From positions 1 to 38,246 of the forward strand of contig CADEGN010000046.1 of the NCBI GenBank assembly GCA_902826865.1: a stretch of 38,246 bases of DNA, given 5' to 3'. Source of the stretch: an uncultured Myxococcales bacterium. GTDB taxonomy: Bacteria; Myxococcota_A; Polyangia; Nannocystales; Nannocystaceae. Of this stretch, positions 37,001 through 38,246 are shown piece by piece (position 1 is the stretch's first letter; each line of letters starts with the position of its first letter). Under the pieces are notes generated by a model that did not search any database, was not told the origin of the DNA, and saw nothing but the letters and a program-made list of their open reading frames with translations. Both the position numbers and the translations under genes were made by a program.

Positions 37001-37310
37001 CCGCGAGCTCCATCCGCAGGTGATCGACAACGCGCTGGCTCGACCAGCCGCCGACCTTGTCGCGCAGAACATCGCCAGCCAAGACAGAGTCGCCGAGTAG
37101 GAGCCAGTTCGGCGGCCGCGCACGCGCAATGGCCAAGATCTCTCGCACTTCGCCGGCGGATTCAGGGAGCAGCTCGGCCCGCGGCAGGGGGCGCACCGCC
37201 GCGATCAACAGGTCGATGACGAGCAACAGGCCGACCCATCCCCACCACGTCGCGCGGCCGAGTCGACGCGCCGGCACCGTGGGTAAAGATGGTGGTTCGA
37301 ACGGGGTCAT
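34041..37310 (-). CDS. SGNH-hydrolase / beta-propeller / SGNH-like fusion protein of a surface O-acylation system
   Basis: 1089 residues from the ATG at 37310, 5 bp after the MBOAT stop. Residues 22-40 form one membrane helix. Residues 65-345 form a complete SGNH hydrolase-type domain: block I LLLGDS (71-75, Ser75) and block V FVDHAHLWPAGNH (322-334, Asp324/His327), as in AlgJ/AlgX/DltD-type proteins that move acetyl groups onto polysaccharide. Residues about 381-690 are NHL-like propeller repeats (EGIAVDGDGRVVIADTGNHC). A second SGNH-like fold follows (about 745-955) with LLVLGSSMTSVSD (block I, GSS at 755-757) and PHGSTWAMDLTGRAF near its end, where block V is less canonical. About 120 unassigned residues end the chain. 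Such proteins usually sit in the periplasm and receive acyl groups from the partner MBOAT. Confidence 0.82.
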   Translation of the reverse strand: MTPFEPPSLPTVPARRLGRATWWGWVGLLLVIDLLIAAVRPLPRAELLPESAGEVREILAIARARPPNWLLLGDSVLAGDVLRDKVGGWSSQRVVDHLRMELAGHERATFEQVALDGMLPIDMLRVIRELDAVDPTARVGVVIEINPRFFSPHYARQDEPSRPWLAALGPDLAGPWGALAASWDAAGAQLRRWLPLVRHASVLRRTEIASLLAKAIETRDDRAPTDTLEGRLRILEHYRTPQMHTGSAQYVALAEILERLKNRGRQALLFATPLADAFFRGELDGRGYGEYTAALDRLIVDPAHPQIRFVSFDHPDFADDEFVDHAHLWPAGNHRLARNLLHQLGLSLRSTGDDLVYPEGVDRSPIAAIARGDSEGAPWQARLEGPEGIAVDGDGRVVIADTGNHCLREIAAGGSVVRTLAGIPGVAGKQDNIAALATLDRPRAPVFLGDEVWFLDGRRRALRRVTEERVVTARKIEGEKWNRAEDLRSAGGELYVLDRKRRIHAYDPKTNRARILVDTDEDARITAFDVAPDGRIFFTDGSSAVWEAHIDTPAHLGATPRGLLLRFANTADEVLPQGAGAFFPFGFDEIRLGKAVSLRYVSRYDGVLVADESSPRRKPELMTERVHLRFLDFKQHLVFPWLKPLVHGGGYMFNNERAEALMSNVHTGSMAIHAETATLFHLERHRSRLVALSDGLLGVAKLGNHVTPRAYAGIRDVFGLEAGRTTAQSRHPELWATRRLEPLPRRGPYFLLVLGSSMTSVSDTIGQYSLARVIENVLQPELGIREGVRLDVVQRAYRGPTIAALVRGFETVLELEIVPDVVMIEVHSGRMYSGLADDAAMLETIARIQDLAARYDTLVILLDNDAMSSDGRDGLRASGLRQRRFLALAREAGILVVDPSDTLLRDSLGVAPWGNPPFAGPHGSTWAMDLTGRAFALGSYPAIAAHLRKRVPAFARWPRGDVPPEQAPTPLVQAFSEVPGAWSELARTAPLGAIERSISGRTLTLWIDAAKLPDPELVDDPTQLAALELACLSQAIFSDPVGRVLTRVEIVVARFANYDEYGVGVTQGATELLRREYDASTLQQRLRAE

Positions 37311-37315
37311 GGGGC

Positions 37316-38246
37316 TCAGAACTGGAAATAGATGAACTGCGGGCCGCTTTCGGCCCCCAGCACGAGGGCCGCGAGGATAATCGTCGAATAACCGATCACC
37401 GACGCGATGGGCCGGGCATCGAGGCGCTCGCGCCAGCGTAGCCGCCGGGCAAGCGCCGAAAGCACGAGGAACGCCGCGACGCCGGCAAAGAACGCGAGCT
37501 GTGACGCGCGTGGTGGCCCTGACGAAGGCGCGCGGACAATCGATCCGAGGATCGCGGCAGCACCTGAAAGCGTGTCAGCGCGGAACAACACCCAGCCGAC
37601 CACGATGGCGTGGAACGTGATCAAGACCGCGGTGATGGACCATAGTCGACCGAGGTTGCGGCGCAGCGCGACCACCGGGGCGCGGTGCTCGAGCAACCCA
37701 TGCACCAGCAAGAGCCCACCGTGGTACAGGCCCCACACCACGAAGGTCCACGCCGCCCCGTGCCACAGTCCCGATAGGAACATTGTCACGACGAGGTTGA
37801 TGAGTGTCCGCGCGGGACCGCGGCGATTTCCCCCCAGGGGGCGATAGACGTAATCGCGGAACCATGTCGACAGCGAGATGTGCCAATGCCGCCAAAACTC
37901 CCGTACGTTGCCGACGAGGTACGGCTGGTCGAAGTTCTGCATCAGCTCGATGCCGAAGATGCGCGCCGAGCCCTGCGCAATCTCGGAGTAGGCGGAGAAA
38001 TCGCAGTAAATCTGCAGCGTGAATGCGTAAGTGGCGACGAGCGCCGCCCAGCCATCGGGGGGCGTGCCGCCGTCGACGAAGCCCGAATATACCGGCTCGA
38101 CGAGTGCGGCACAGTGATCAGCGATCACCAGTTTCTTGAAGAGGCCCCAGAAGATCATCTGCGAGCCGCTCACCAGGTTTGCGAACGAAGCCCTGGCCGC
38201 AAATGCGTACTGGAACTGCGAGAGCAGGTGGCCCGCGCGCTCAATC
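37316..38246 (-). CDS. MBOAT family O-acyltransferase (AlgI-like), 5' end outside the window
   Basis: 309 residues are visible; the gene enters from beyond position 38246, so the N-terminus is missing (AlgI-like proteins are about 460-520 residues). The visible part starts in the conserved IERAGHLLSQF segment, then FKKLVIADH, an amphipathic region, the signature FWRHWHISLSTWFRDYVYRP, LGGNRRG, a hydrophobic helix with GLWHGAAWTFVVWGLYHGG (the WHG His is the expected catalytic residue) and further membrane helices to the end. It should transfer acyl (often acetyl) groups across the cytoplasmic membrane, passing them to an SGNH protein. The next gene downstream is the large SGNH fusion, a classic pairing. 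The polysaccharide target is unknown. Confidence 0.92.
   Translation of the reverse strand, partial: IERAGHLLSQFQYAFAARASFANLVSGSQMIFWGLFKKLVIADHCAALVEPVYSGFVDGGTPPDGWAALVATYAFTLQIYCDFSAYSEIAQGSARIFGIELMQNFDQPYLVGNVREFWRHWHISLSTWFRDYVYRPLGGNRRGPARTLINLVVTMFLSGLWHGAAWTFVVWGLYHGGLLLVHGLLEHRAPVVALRRNLGRLWSITAVLITFHAIVVGWVLFRADTLSGAAAILGSIVRAPSSGPPRASQLAFFAGVAAFLVLSALARRLRWRERLDARPIASVIGYSTIILAALVLGAESGPQFIYFQF

Overview
The window looks like a chromosomal segment of a myxobacterium (Myxococcota), most likely the Nannocystaceae group. This is inferred from very high GC with strong G/C at third codon positions, large membrane Ser/Thr kinases with C-terminal TPR arrays, ECF sigma factors beside them, Ser/Thr/Gly/Asp-rich lipoprotein linkers, lamin-tail proteins with CGNG...ECDG cysteine repeats, and a DUF1592/DUF1552 pair. 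No tRNA, rRNA, CRISPR array, prophage or intact mobile element was seen; the only mobile trace is the tail of an IS3-family element.

Layout. (1) 90-7166, + strand: a tight six-gene operon. It encodes a VTC-type polyphosphate polymerase, a DUF4956 membrane protein, an HlyD-type adaptor fused to a beta-propeller, a TolC-like outer-membrane factor, a propeller lipoprotein and a lamin-tail lipoprotein. Most junctions are 4-bp start/stop overlaps. (2) 7397-12112: a coiled-coil, weakly TelA-like protein and an unknown partner, then (- strand) a DUF2147 protein and a Pro/Ala-rich membrane protein, then a TerB-DUF697-SHOCT-like protein. (3) 12257-15218, - strand: a gamma-glutamyltransferase homologue with Ser at the nucleophile position and a DUF418 membrane protein, separated by a possible gene fragment. 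(4) 15319-16356: decayed DNA with an IS3 tail and a multiply frameshifted gene. (5) 16357-25205: an ECF sigma factor that overlaps tail-to-tail with a Ser/Thr kinase-TPR receptor, a secreted protein, about 950 bp with only small or broken candidates, an unknown protein, and a second kinase-TPR receptor. (6) 25253-33932: a small membrane protein, a DNRLRE lipoprotein, the DUF1592-DUF1552 pair, an ECF sigma factor with a translationally coupled membrane regulator, and two unknown proteins. (7) 34041 to the window edge, - strand: an MBOAT O-acyltransferase (5' end cut off) followed by a 1089-residue SGNH-propeller-SGNH-like protein.

How the genes may work together. The most striking block is operon 1. 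It joins a predicted polyanion polymerase and its usual DUF4956 partner to an HlyD/TolC-type trans-envelope conduit and surface propeller lipoproteins, with no recognisable ABC or RND pump among its genes. I infer a machine that makes a polymer (polyphosphate or a related polyanion) and carries it across the envelope. The second candidate system is the MBOAT/SGNH pair at the right end, probably for acylating a surface polysaccharide. The two kinases share a periplasmic region with matching cysteines between the membrane segment and the TPRs, and each has an operator-like inverted repeat at a nearby divergent promoter region.
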